Source of the DNA: Streptomyces sp. ISL-36
GTDB taxonomy: Bacteria > Actinomycetota > Actinomycetes > Streptomycetales > Streptomycetaceae
NCBI RefSeq assembly: GCF_018614205.1
Contig: NZ_JAGGOS010000100.1
Span: 1 to 43,198, forward strand
DNA length: 43,198 nt
Direction: 5' to 3'
How positions within the stretch are numbered: position 1 is the first letter of the stretch; every line of letters starts with the position of its first letter. The translations under genes and the position numbers were made by a program. This document shows, one piece after another, positions 15,869 through 24,588 of the stretch. The notes beneath the pieces are model-generated. The model was not told where the DNA came from, made no database searches, and saw only the letters and a list, made by a program, of their open reading frames with translations.

Positions 15869-16170
15869 GATGATGCTGGCGGACACGGCTCCGGAGGCCG
15901 CTTCGCTCCTCAACAAGATGGCTGGCCAGGGCTTCGTGGCTCATTGAGCGAGCATCATCCGTCCACGGGTAGTCCTCAGGAGCTCACTGCCGCTTGGTGC
16001 CTACGGCCTCGCCGATCGAGCTGGTGATCACCAAAAAATTCGCCGCGCGATCGGATCTTGCAGGCATCGGCGGGTGTGAGAGTGAGCGGTTCGCTGGCAG
16101 GTGCTAGTTGTGCTGGCCAAATGGAGCAACACAGCAGACCGACGACTCTGATCTCAGAGAGAGTAGGTGT

Positions 16171-16845
16171 GTGAACGAAACGGATGCGAGGTCGGCGGAA
16201 TCTCGAAGAGCGCGATTCGACAATGTGCACAAGTGGGCTGCCACGCTAGCCGCTATTGTCGCGCTTGCTTTCTCGATCTACAACTTCGCTGAATTCCAAA
16301 AGAAGCCCAGAATCGATGTGTCACTTCCCCACCTGTTGCGGACTGGACCGGTAGACAACGGAACCGTTTTCCAGATTCAGCCGACGGTATCCACCAGGTT
16401 CAAGACCCAGGATGTCGAGGTGATCCGTGATGCACGTCTGCAATTGACTCCCGTCGGCTCGATTTCGTCTGCAAAGAAGCCAATTTTCTACTGGCATGAA
16501 ACTGGGACATACGTATACGATTTCGATTCGGACCAGGTCAACTATAGCTGGAGCAGTGATCCCGCCCCATTTATCGTCAGCCAGGACAAACCCCAGCAGC
16601 CCACTCTCGTGTTCTGGGCTGACAGCTGGACCTTCCAACCCGGCCAGTATGAGGGATCGCTTCAGTTGAGCCGGTCGGGGAATCGTGATCCTTTGACCAA
16701 CAAATTCTGCCTGATCGTTTCAAAGAAGGCCATCGATGAAATTCACGGTGCAGATCAACGACAGATCTTCTTTTTTCGCGATGACCTGCCTAAGTTCCAC
16801 TCCTCGAACAAATCTCCAGACTGCTACCGGAGGGAAACGGATTAA
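16171..16845 (+). CDS. Hypothetical single-pass membrane protein
   Basis: 224 residues from GTG 16171 (a start at 16108 is possible but lacks a better ribosome site). Residues 1-16 are charged, then one membrane helix WAATLAAIVALAFSIYNFA leads into an outward domain of about 180 residues rich in aromatic and polar residues (YWHETGTYVYDFDSD, LVFWADSWTFQPGQYEGSLQLS). The latter resembles a beta-sandwich, but I do not recognise the family. Base composition is clearly lower in GC than the rest of the window, with A/T-ending codons common, so recent transfer is likely. Neighbours are an orphan immunity gene and transposase remains. Confidence 0.65.
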   Translation: MNETDARSAESRRARFDNVHKWAATLAAIVALAFSIYNFAEFQKKPRIDVSLPHLLRTGPVDNGTVFQIQPTVSTRFKTQDVEVIRDARLQLTPVGSISSAKKPIFYWHETGTYVYDFDSDQVNYSWSSDPAPFIVSQDKPQQPTLVFWADSWTFQPGQYEGSLQLSRSGNRDPLTNKFCLIVSKKAIDEIHGADQRQIFFFRDDLPKFHSSNKSPDCYRRETD

Positions 16846-17309
16846 GTGCTCCTCTCGGTCAGCGGTTCTCCGGGCCCGCTAGAGGGCGCCTGGCCTTAAA
16901 CCCTCGATGCGAACTACCGGCGGGGCGGTCGCTGAGGTCTGGCAGGCTGGCGACTCGGCCCTCGGGTGTCAGCTTAAGGTCGACCGCGGTCGCCGTGGCT
17001 GCTCTACTCCGCTGCTGTACAGCTTCCGGCGTGCCGATCGCTGCTTTATAAGTTCGCCCGGCCACGCCCCCGTCCTCGCAGCCATGCGCACAGTCAAGTG
17101 TCGCCCTGGGCGCTGAAGAGCGCACATGGCCGCTTAGGTGCACCAACGTTGCCGTCACAGATTGCCGTCAGCTCAGCAAAGGGCCTCAGTGCTTAAGAGT
17201 GTTCCAAGCCCGACTGCGGGCACTGATCGCTACACGACGGAGCGGCGCTGCCAGATCCGCCGACGCCGCTCCGGAGTTACGTCTTGCAGCGTCTGAAGGT
17301 AACCACGAG
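16846..17309. other. Gene-free stretch in the decayed island
   Basis: About 460 bp with no frame showing convincing codon bias, start and family motif. A minus-strand frame of 99 codons (16859-17158) exists but has no recognisable domain or ribosome site. I see no tRNA or clear terminal repeat. Confidence 0.5.
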
Positions 17310-17560
17310 TCATGTCGATGAAATGTCAACTGTGTGCGGCAAGGCCTCCATTCGAGCAAAGAAGATCCGCCGCAGCTCGTCCCGGTCCCCGTCCAGCGTC
17401 TCTATGGCGTCATCCCACGCAATCAGGTCGTGAGCGACCCCAGACGCGACGGAGCTGAAGCTCTCAGCCGTTTCGGCTTCCAACGGCGTGACAGACAGAC
17501 CGAGGAGAGCGCCCTTAGCCTCGATCTTTCGCGAGGGTCCGCAGACGGAGTCGGTGGCCC
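17310..17560 (-). pseudogene. Possible C-terminal remnant of an unidentified gene
   Basis: The minus-strand frame ending at TAA/TGA 17310 contains a protein-like stretch (LEAETAESFSSVASGVAHDL, IAWDDAIETLDGDRDELRRI, FFARMEALPHTVDISST). Upstream the same frame becomes low-complexity and runs into the transposase region. It may be the tail of a gene cut by the IS1380 element. No family recognised. Confidence 0.3.
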
Positions 17561-17679
17561 CTTTCGCTTTCCGGAGCTGATGATGGGCAGGCCGGCGGCC
17601 CCGTTGTCGCGTCGGGTGGGCGCCGGGTTCCACTGCCCGGGCGGGTGCTGTTGTCGTCGGGGCGGTGGAAAGTTGCTGA

Positions 17680-18890
17680 TCAGCCGGGGGTGGCCAGGAG
17701 CGCGAGCCGTTCGAGGGCGGCGGTGATCTCGCCGGTCCAGGGCCAGTGCTGGGCAAGGCGGAGAATCCTGGGTCGGCCGGTGGTGACGAGTTGAGCGGCC
17801 GCGGAGAACAGGCGGAATCGCAGGCGGCGGGGTTCCCAGAGTCGGGCCTTGCCGGTGAGGGCGAGCATGGGCATCCAGGCGAGCAGGTCAAGGGCGATCT
17901 GGACGATCTCGAGCCAGACCTTGTTCTGGGCTGTTGTGCGCAGCGGCAGGTTACGCAGGCCGGTGGAGCGGGCGGCCCGGATCCGGTCCTCGGTCCGGGC
18001 CCGCAGCCGGTGACGGAGCTCGAGGGCGGCGATCGGCCGGTCAGGGGTGTTGGTCGCGAAGCATGTGATCCGCATGCCGTCCGCGTCCGTGATTCTCAAC
18101 TGGTCGCCAGGATGGGGCCGTTCCTTTCGGACGATCAGTCGCATGCCCTTGGGTCAGCCGTGAAGCAGCTTGCCGGTGAGCTCGGCGACCCAGGCCCCGT
18201 CACGGGCCTCACCGTCGGTCTCGACGGCCCGGGGTCCAGGCTGAGGCGGGGACCTTCAGCACGTGTTCATGGATCGCTTCAGTGATCACCATGCCGACCG
18301 AGTAGGACAGCCACCGTCCTCGCCTGGCGAGCCAGGACACGAAGTCCTGGGTGCAGCCGGCGGAGTCCGTGCGGATCAGGGTCTGCCGCCCCCGCCGGTG
18401 GTGCTTCGGCAGTTGAGCCAGGGCAAGTTGGGCGGTGGCGATGTGGTCGGCGGCCGTGTTCGAGCCCGCGTTTCCCGGCCTGAGGAGGGCGGCAACGGGC
18501 TCACCGGTTCCGCCCGGTCCATGGTCGACGAAGACCGTCAACGGGTGATGGCCGTAGGTCTTCTTCCAGGTCGCGGCCGCGTCCTCCTTGTCGGAGTGGG
18601 CGATCACGAGGGCGCCGTCGACATCGACCGTGACCTGGCCGTCGGCGCCTGGGGCGTTCTGCCGGCCAACGACCAGGCACGCTGGCGGACTTCGGAGCGT
18701 GCGGACCGGATGGCCTGCAGGGCTTTCTCGCCGGAGGCGGCGAGGGTGTCGATCAGGCGGGAGATGGTCGGGTCGGAGGCGACCGGGCCGAAGACGGCCG
18801 GCTCACACCGCAGCATCGCGACGTCCGCGAGGCAGTCCCCGCCCAGTGCGACCGCCAGGGCGACGTCCACAGCCCGGCTCCCCCGCTACG
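17680..18890 (-). pseudogene. IS1380-type transposase, inactivated
   Basis: Minus-strand remains of an IS1380 transposase in three frames. The N-terminal part (about 18670-18890) has GGDCLADVAMLRCEPAVFGP and SDPTISRLIDTLA. The central part (18209-18670) has VDVDGALVIAHSDKEDA, FVDHGPGGTGEPVAALL and TLIRTDSAGCTQDFVSWL, which hold the likely catalytic acids. The C-terminal part (17680-18144) has RPIAALELRHRLRARTEDRI and KVWLEIVQIALDLLAW. Frame changes lie near 18670 and near 18233, and an in-frame TGA at 18154-18156 falls between HG and PKGMRL. The first roughly 70 residues are missing. No functional product is expected. Clear terminal inverted repeats were not found. Confidence 0.85.
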
Positions 18891-19009
18891 GGTAGACGTA
18901 AACCACGGTGGCATCGTCATGGGGCTTGCTGCGTGGCCAACGGATCAGGGCGCTGTCGGACAGTTCAGCGTCGCGAACGCGGCCGATCAACGACTAGGCC
19001 CCTGCTCCT

Positions 19010-19758
19010 CAAGGACATCAAGGAACGCCGATCTCCCGAAACCCCTGCCGCGCCGCCTCCGTTAAGGCGCCGGCCCCGACGCCGAGCAGGGTCCGCCCCT
19101 GGACAGCCGAGCACGTCTTCGCCGTTCGGCAGGCGCTCCCGGCCCACTGCCGTGCCATGGCCGACCTGGGCGGCGGCTGCGGACTGCGACAAGGGGAGAT
19201 TTTCGGACTGTCCGTGGATGAAGTCGGCTTCCTCGCCAGCTGGTTGTACGTCGGATTCCAGGTGAAGCTCATCGTTGGTCGACCCGTCTTCGCCCCGCCG
19301 AAGCGCGGCAAGGTGCGTGACGTCCCCCGCCGGAGCATGTGAGCCGTGCGCCGGCTGCCCACATGAAGGCGTTCCCCCCTCAGGAAACCAAGCGCCTGAT
19401 GTTCACCACTGAGGAGGGCAAGGCCGTCGGTCGGCACTACTTCAACACGGTGACGCGGAAGCCCGCTCCGGTGGTCGCTGGTTTCATCCCGGAGCCCGAA
19501 CCGGGGGAGAGGCCCCAGGAGTCGCGCGAGGACGGCATGCACGCCCTCAGGCACTTCTACGCCTCAGTGCTCCTGGACGCCGGCGAGAACATCAAGGCGC
19601 TGAGCGGCTACCTCGGTCACGTCGCCCCGGGCTTCACGCTGAGGGTCTACACGCACCTCATGCCGAGCAGCGAGAGCCGGACTCGTAAGGCCGTCGACGA
19701 CATGTATCGAGCGGTCGGCGGAGCGCCGGACGGCCCAGAGGCGGCCCAGGCGGCATGA
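19010..19758 (+). pseudogene. Tyrosine recombinase (phage-type integrase), truncated and frameshifted
   Basis: The frame before about 19325 reads NPCRAASVKAPAPTPSRVRP, WTAEHVFAVRQALP, GCGLRQGEIFGLSVDEV and VFAPPKRGKVRDVP, with the first catalytic Arg in GLRQGE. The continuation lies in another frame: HMKAFPPQETKRL, GMHALRHFYASVLLDAG (His and Arg of HxxR), IKALSGYLGHVAPGFTLRVYTHL with the LGH box and nucleophile Tyr. One frameshift near 19325-19340 separates the halves, and the N-terminal arm-binding and core-binding domains are missing. The remnant ends 64 bp before the right copy of the 14-bp repeat, as expected for an integrase next to its attachment site. Confidence 0.85.
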
Positions 19759-19762
19759 TCAC

Positions 19763-19797
19763 GGCCCCCACCGGTGGTAAATCTGCTGGTGGGGGCC
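19763..19797 (+). terminator. Terminator after the integrase remnant
   Basis: GGCCCCCACC (19763-19772) pairs with GGTGGGGGCC (19788-19797), a 10-bp perfect stem. It insulates the downstream aldehyde dehydrogenase promoter. Confidence 0.75.
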
Positions 19798-19821
19798 CAT
19801 TTGGCCCTACGTCTGGCCAAG

Positions 19822-19846
19822 TATAACTAGAACTGGTATCAGTTCT
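19822..19846 (+). promoter_or_regulatory. Promoter/operator of the aldehyde dehydrogenase operon, KstR-like box
   Basis: TATAACTAGAACTG (19822-19835) repeats the sequence at 15400-15413 and supplies a -10-like TATAACT. TAGAACTGGTATCA (19828-19841) fits TnnAACnnGTTnnA with one mismatch (GTA for GTT), as does the box before the thiolase. AGAACTG...CAGTTCT (19829-19846) is an 18-bp dyad with one broken pair. The start codon is 46 bp downstream. Confidence 0.65.
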
Positions 19847-19891
19847 GAAACACAGTCAGATAACGTCGCGGGTTCCTGGAGGCAGTCGGTC

Positions 19892-21361
19892 ATGACCGAG
19901 CTTGTGGAGCACGGAAAGCTGTACATCGGCGGGGCGTTGACCGATCCGCTCGGCGCAGGCGTCATCGAGGTGGTCTCGCCCCACACCGAGGAGGTCATCG
20001 GCCGTGTGCCGCACGCCTCCGAGGCCGATGTCGACCGGGCCGTCGCCGCCGCCCGTGAGGCCTTCGACCACGGGCCCTGGCCCCGGATGAGCGTCGAGGA
20101 GCGGATCGAGGTCGTCTCGCGGATCAAGGACGCCGTGGCCGTGCGCCACGAGGAGATCGCCCGCTCGATCAGCGCGCAGAACGGCTCCCCGTACTCCTGG
20201 AGCGTCCTCGCCCAGGCGCTCGGCGCGATGATGGTCTGGGACGCGGCCATCACCGTCGCGCGCGACTTTCCCTACGAGGGGCAGCGCGCCGGTGTCCTCG
20301 GGCCGATCCTGGTGCGGCGCGAGCCGGTGGGGGTGGTCGCGGCGGTCGTGCCGTGGAACGTGCCTCAGTTCACCGCCGCCGCCAAGCTCGGGCCCGCGCT
20401 CCTCGCCGGCTGCACGGTGGTCCTCAAGCCCTCGCCCGAGACCCCGCTCGACGCGTACATCCTCGCCGAGATCGCGACCGAGGCCGGGCTCCCCGAGGGC
20501 GTTCTGTCGATCCTGCCCGCCGACCGCGAGGTCAGCGAGTACCTGGTGGGGCACCCCGGGGTGGACAAGGTGTCCTTCACCGGATCGGTCGCGGCCGGAA
20601 AGCGCGTGATGGAGGTCGCCTCCCGCAACCTCACCCGTGTCACCCTCGAACTCGGCGGCAAGTCCGCGGCCGTGATCCTGCCCGACGCCGACCTGGAGAC
20701 GGCCGTCGCCGGGATCGTCCCGGCCGCCTGGATGAACAACGGCCAGGCGTGCGTCGCCCAGACACGTATCCTCGCGCCGCGCAGCCGGTACGAGGAGATC
20801 GCCGAGGCGTTCGCGGCGGCCGCCGGAGCGCTGGTGGTCGGCGACCCGCTCGATCCCGCGACCCAGGTCGGCCCCCTGGTGGCCCGGCGTCAGCGGGAGC
20901 GTTCGCTCGACTACATCCGGATCGGCCAGGAGGAGGGCGCCAAGGTCCTCGCGGGCGGCGGCCGGCCGGCCGGCCTGGAGCGCGGCTGGTACGTCGAACC
21001 CACCCTCTTCGGGGAGGTCGACAACACCATGCGCATCGCCCGCGAGGAGATCTTCGGGCCGGTCATCTGCCTCCTTCCGTACGGGGAGGAGAGCGAGGCC
21101 CTCGCGCTCGCCGACGACTCCGACTACGGGCTGAGCGGCAGCGTCTGGACCGGCGACGTGGAGCACGGCATCGACTTCGCCCGGCAGGTGCGGACGGGCA
21201 CCTTCAACGTCAACACCTTCAGCCTGGACATGCTCGGCCCGTTCGGCGGCTACAAGAACTCGGGTCTTGGGCGGGAGTTCGGCCCCGAGGGCTTCGGCGA
21301 GTACCTGGAGCACAAGATGATCCACCTGCCGGCCGGGTACGAGGGGCCGGGTGGCGCGTGA
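19892..21361 (+). CDS. NAD(P)+-dependent aldehyde dehydrogenase
   Basis: 489 residues, full length for the family. Catalytic residues are all present: Asn156 in VPWNVPQF, Lys179 in VLKPSPETP, Glu253 in LELGGKSAA, nucleophile Cys287 in NNGQACVA; then REEIFGPVICLLPY and GPFGGYKNSGLGRE. It oxidises an aldehyde to the acid with NAD(P)+. GGAGG lies about 10 nt before ATG 19892. It shares a 1-nt TGATG overlap with a ferredoxin gene, and the upstream KstR-like box plus nearby kstR suggest that it handles a steroid- or terpenoid-derived aldehyde such as the C26 aldehyde made by CYP125. The substrate is an inference. Confidence 0.9.
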   Translation: MTELVEHGKLYIGGALTDPLGAGVIEVVSPHTEEVIGRVPHASEADVDRAVAAAREAFDHGPWPRMSVEERIEVVSRIKDAVAVRHEEIARSISAQNGSPYSWSVLAQALGAMMVWDAAITVARDFPYEGQRAGVLGPILVRREPVGVVAAVVPWNVPQFTAAAKLGPALLAGCTVVLKPSPETPLDAYILAEIATEAGLPEGVLSILPADREVSEYLVGHPGVDKVSFTGSVAAGKRVMEVASRNLTRVTLELGGKSAAVILPDADLETAVAGIVPAAWMNNGQACVAQTRILAPRSRYEEIAEAFAAAAGALVVGDPLDPATQVGPLVARRQRERSLDYIRIGQEEGAKVLAGGGRPAGLERGWYVEPTLFGEVDNTMRIAREEIFGPVICLLPYGEESEALALADDSDYGLSGSVWTGDVEHGIDFARQVRTGTFNVNTFSLDMLGPFGGYKNSGLGREFGPEGFGEYLEHKMIHLPAGYEGPGGA

Positions 21362-21594
21362 TGGGTGACCGCTGGCATGTGGAGGTCGACCGGGGGGTGT
21401 GCATCGGCTCCGGCATGTGCGTCAACCACGCCCCGGACGGCTTCCGGCTCGACACCGCCCGCCAGTCGCACCCCAGTCGGCCGGAGGCGGACGCGAACGA
21501 GAGGGTGCTCGCGGCGGCCGAGGGATGCCCGGTGGAAGCGATCCTGATCACGCTCCTCGACAGCGGGGAGCCCGTCTTCCCTCCCGAGGAGTGA
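21361..21594 (+). CDS. 3Fe-4S ferredoxin
   Basis: 77 residues. The cluster ligands are Cys14 and Cys20 in CIGSGMC (C-x5-C) and Cys56 in the CP motif (EGCPVEAI), so three cysteines and a 3Fe-4S cluster as in Streptomyces P450 ferredoxins. The MGDRWHVEVDRGVCIGSG start and acidic C-terminus are typical. The start overlaps the aldehyde dehydrogenase stop by one base. No P450 gene is adjacent, so the likely electron acceptor within the window is the CYP125-like enzyme at 4374-5621, which would fit co-regulation by KstR. Confidence 0.9.
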   Translation: MGDRWHVEVDRGVCIGSGMCVNHAPDGFRLDTARQSHPSRPEADANERVLAAAEGCPVEAILITLLDSGEPVFPPEE

Positions 21595-21699
21595 CCTCCC
21601 TCGGAGGGCGTGTGCGCGCCACGGAGGCGTTCCCACGTGCAAAACTACTCCCTTGATCACGGGGCAACGGGCCCGCGTGCGCCCGGATTTGGGAGAGTT

Positions 21700-22242
21700 G
21701 TGCGCAAGGCGAAGTGGGTGGCCGCGGCCGCCGGTGTGGTGTTGCTGGTCGCGGGCTGCGGCAGCGAGGGCGGCTCGGGCAAGCGCGACGGCGGCTCGTC
21801 CGCCGGTTCCTCGGCCGGCTCCACCGCCGGTGGCGGTTCGGAGGCGGGCGGCGGCGACAGCCCGGACGCCGCCGCGGTGGAGAAGGAGATCGAGGCCGCG
21901 GCCACGGCGGCGGGCTTCGTGCAGGACGCCTCGGGCGAGGACGTCCCGGCGGAGCTGAAGGACTGCATGGTGTCCTGGACGGCCGACGCGGAGAAGGCGG
22001 CCGACCCGAAGAAGTCCTACGACGCCACGGTGAAGACCCTGTCCGGCGGCGGCTGGAAGGAGGGCCAGAGCACGGAGCAGTCCGGGTCCACGATCAAGAC
22101 GCTGAACAAGGGCACCTGGTCGCTGAAGGCCAGCAGCCACGGCGCCGCCGGATTCTCGATCGTGATGTTCATCGGTACGGACAAGACCGCGAAGTGCGAG
22201 GCGCTGTTCAGGGCCGACCTGGAGAAGAACAAGAAGCCCTGA
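21700..22242 (+). CDS. Putative lipoprotein, unknown function
   Basis: 180 residues from GTG 21700 (GGGAGAG just upstream). N-terminus RKAKWVAAAAGVVLLVAGCGSEGG is a lipoprotein signal with lipobox LVAGC. A Gly/Ser linker (about 25-55) leads to a compact domain of about 115 residues with EIEAAATAAGFVQDASGEDV and KDCMVSWTADAEKAADP, two strands around STIKTLNKGTWSLKAS and GAAGFSIVMFIGTD, and a final Cys (AKCEALF) that could pair with the Cys of KDCMV. I do not recognise the family. It would be anchored on the outer face of the membrane. The stop lies 8 bp from the converging kstR stop. Confidence 0.75.
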   Translation: MRKAKWVAAAAGVVLLVAGCGSEGGSGKRDGGSSAGSSAGSTAGGGSEAGGGDSPDAAAVEKEIEAAATAAGFVQDASGEDVPAELKDCMVSWTADAEKAADPKKSYDATVKTLSGGGWKEGQSTEQSGSTIKTLNKGTWSLKASSHGAAGFSIVMFIGTDKTAKCEALFRADLEKNKKP

Positions 22243-22250
22243 CGGGGCGC

Positions 22251-22913
22251 TCAGACCCGCCCGCGTCCCTCCGGGACCGCGGGCGCGGTCGGCCCGCCGG
22301 GCCCGCCCGGCCCGTTCGCCGCCGTCAGATCGATCAGCCGGCAGACGGTCTCGATGTCGATCTTCACCTGAGCGATCGAGGCCCGCCCCGACAGCCAGGT
22401 GATGAGGGCCGAGTGCCAGGTGTGCTCGATCACCCGCACCGCGGACAGCTGCTGCGGCGTCGGGTGCTCCAGACCCATCGCGTCCAGGATGATCGCCGTC
22501 GTCAGCCGCGAGACCGTGTCCACCTCGGGGCTCACGCTCCGGTCCGCGAACGTCAGCGCCCGCACCATCGCGTCCGCGAGCTGCGGCTCCCGCTGGAGCG
22601 CCCGGAACGCCCGCATCAGCGTCTCGGCGACGCGCTCCGCCGCGTTGTCGCCCGCCGGCGGGCGCTTGCGCAGCGTCGTGTGCATGTGCTGCAGCTGGTC
22701 CTGCATCGTCGCGACCAGCAGATGGATCTTGGAGGGGAAGTAGCGGTAGAGCGTGCCCAGGGCCACCCCGGCCGCCTCGGCGACCTCGCGCATCTGTACG
22801 GCGTCGAAACCGCCCCGCCCGGCCAGCTGCGCGCTGGCGTGCAGGATGCGGCGGCGACGCGCCTCCTGGCGCTCTGTCAGGGGCGGCGAGGCCGGTCTGT
22901 CTTCCGCGGTCAT
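22251..22913 (-). CDS. kstR: TetR-family repressor, KstR type
   Basis: 220 residues from ATG 22911-22913. The DNA-binding region reads RRRRILHASAQLAGRGGFDAVQMREVAEAAGVALGTLYRYFPSKIHLL (quoted in full only as sections GGFDAVQMREVAEAAGVA and LGTLYRYFPSKIHLLV), very close to M. tuberculosis KstR (GGYEAVQMRAVADRADVA, VGTLYRYFPSKVHLLV). The ligand domain also shares features such as QREPQLADAMVRALTFAD, VARVIEHTW-like helix and LITWLSGRAS. KstR represses cholesterol side-chain genes until a 3-oxo-cholestenoyl-CoA-type ligand binds. A perfect KstR box lies 140 bp upstream, supporting autoregulation, and related boxes precede the thiolase and aldehyde dehydrogenase. KstR2-type control is less likely. 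Confidence 0.85.
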   Translation of the reverse strand: MTAEDRPASPPLTERQEARRRRILHASAQLAGRGGFDAVQMREVAEAAGVALGTLYRYFPSKIHLLVATMQDQLQHMHTTLRKRPPAGDNAAERVAETLMRAFRALQREPQLADAMVRALTFADRSVSPEVDTVSRLTTAIILDAMGLEHPTPQQLSAVRVIEHTWHSALITWLSGRASIAQVKIDIETVCRLIDLTAANGPGGPGGPTAPAVPEGRGRV

Positions 22914-23030
22914 GAGGTCCCGTTCCGTGCGGTGGAGGAGCGACAGTATGGCGAGGCGACCGTCGTGGCGCGAATCACCTGATCCGGCTCTTACGGCGGG
23001 GCTACCTGCCGGTAGATTCAGTGCTCCTTG

Positions 23031-23066
23031 AACGATCAAGAACGATCAAGTCTGAAACTTGTTCTA
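23031..23066. promoter_or_regulatory. KstR box and 10-bp direct repeat between kstR and the glycosyltransferase operon
   Basis: TGAAACTTGTTCTA (23053-23066) matches TnnAACnnGTTnnA at every fixed base. Immediately before it AACGATCAAG is repeated twice (23031-23040, 23041-23050), with CTTG before the first, giving CTTGA/TCAAG dyads. The box is 140 bp from the kstR start and 54 bp before the GTG of the divergent operon, so both may be controlled. Confidence 0.8.
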
Positions 23067-23120
23067 GATTAGCGCGAGCGGTTACGCTCCCGCGAAACGC
23101 AAGCTCGAAGGGGGCCGCGA

Positions 23121-24521
23121 GTGACCGCTGAGGCCATAGAAGCAGGCCCCCGCCAGGGCGCCGCCCCGGCCGCCCCCGCGGACGGTGACCGTCCGTTGCG
23201 GATCGCTCTCCTCACGTACAAGGGGAACCCGTTCTGCGGCGGCCAGGGCGTCTACGTACGCCATCTCTCCCGCGAACTCGCCCGCCTCGGCCACCGGGTC
23301 GAGGTCGTCGGCTCGCAGCCGTACCCCACCCTGGACGAAGGCGTTCCGCTCACCGAGCTCGCCAGCCTCGACCTCTACCGCTCGCCCGACCCGTTCCGTA
23401 CGCCGGGGCGCGACGAGTACCGGGACTGGATCGACGCCCTCGAGGTCGCCACGATGTGGACCGGCGGCTTCCCCGAACCCCTCACCTTCTCCCTGCGGGC
23501 CCGGCGCATGCTCGCCGCCCGCCGCGGCGACTTCGACGTCGTCCACGACAACCAGACGCTGGGCTACGGCCTCCTCGGAGACCTCGGCGCGCCGCTCGTC
23601 ACCACGATCCACCACCCCATCACCGTCGACCGGCAGCTCGAACTCGACGCGGCCGCCGACTGGAAGCGCCGCGCCTCGGTACGCCGCTGGTACGCCTTCA
23701 CCCGGATGCAGAAGCGGGTCGCCCGCCGCCTGCCGTCGGTCCTGACCGTCTCCGGCACCTCCCGGCAGGAGATCGTCGACCACCTCGGCGTACGAGACGA
23801 CCGCATCCGCGTCGTCCACATCGGCGCCGACACCGACCTCTGGTCACCGGACCCGGCCGTCGCCGAGATCCCCGGCCGGATCGTCACCACCTCCAGCGCC
23901 GACGTCCCTCTCAAGGGCCTGATCCACCTCGTCGAGGCCCTCGCCAAGCTCCGCACCGAGAACCCGGCGGCGCACCTCGTCGTCGTCGGCAGGCGCGCCG
24001 AGGACGGCCCCGTCGCGCAGGCCATCGAGCGGTACGGACTCCAGGACGCGGTCGAGTTCGTCAAGGGCATCTCGGACGCGGAGCTCGTCGACCTCGTGCG
24101 CTCCGCCCAGGTCGCCTGCGTACCGTCCTTGTACGAAGGGTTCTCGCTGCCCGCCGCAGAGGCCATGGCGACCGGGACCCCGCTCGTCGCCACCACCGGC
24201 GGCGCCATCCCCGAGGTCGCCGGTGCCGACGGCGAGACCTGCCTGGCCGTGCCCCCCGGCGACGCGGGCGCGCTCGCCTCGGCCCTCGCCCGGCTGCTCG
24301 GCGACCCGGACCTGCGCACCCGGCTCGGTGCCGCGGGACGCGCACGGGTTCTGGCCAACTTCACCTGGGCCAGGGCGGCCCAGGGGACGGCCGAGCTCTA
24401 CCGCGAGGCCATCGCCCGCCAGGCAGCCGGCCCAGGAGTCCGTCAGGCAGCCGGCCAGGGAGCCCGTCAAGGCGCCCGCCAGGCAGCCGGTCATGGAGCC
24501 CGTCGAGGAACCCCCGGGTGA
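23121..24521 (+). CDS. GT4-type glycosyltransferase
   Basis: 466 residues from GTG 23121, with GAAGGGGG upstream. N-terminal Rossmann domain: RIALLTYKGNPFCGGQGVYV and RHLSRELARLGHRVEVVGSQ; acceptor-side HDNQTLGYGLL and TTIHHPITVDRQLEL. C-terminal nucleotide-sugar domain: SADVPLKGLIHLVEAL, then the E-x7-E motif EGFSLPAAE followed by AMATGTPLVATTGGAIPEV. This is the GT-B fold of family GT4, retaining. The last about 45 residues are a RQAAG/RQGAR repeat of low complexity. It heads a three-gene operon and is transcribed from the region with the KstR box. Sugar and acceptor are unknown; a lipid or cell-envelope glycan is likely. Confidence 0.88.
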   Translation: MTAEAIEAGPRQGAAPAAPADGDRPLRIALLTYKGNPFCGGQGVYVRHLSRELARLGHRVEVVGSQPYPTLDEGVPLTELASLDLYRSPDPFRTPGRDEYRDWIDALEVATMWTGGFPEPLTFSLRARRMLAARRGDFDVVHDNQTLGYGLLGDLGAPLVTTIHHPITVDRQLELDAAADWKRRASVRRWYAFTRMQKRVARRLPSVLTVSGTSRQEIVDHLGVRDDRIRVVHIGADTDLWSPDPAVAEIPGRIVTTSSADVPLKGLIHLVEALAKLRTENPAAHLVVVGRRAEDGPVAQAIERYGLQDAVEFVKGISDAELVDLVRSAQVACVPSLYEGFSLPAAEAMATGTPLVATTGGAIPEVAGADGETCLAVPPGDAGALASALARLLGDPDLRTRLGAAGRARVLANFTWARAAQGTAELYREAIARQAAGPGVRQAAGQGARQGARQAAGHGARRGTPG

Positions 24522-24588
24522 CGGCCGGGTCCACCCCTCCCTGCCACCCCCACCCCCGTACCGCCACCCCTCCGGAAGGGCAGACCCC

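Noticed and set aside
16859..17158. Minus-strand frame of 99 codons
   Set aside because: No ribosome site, motif or convincing codon pattern.
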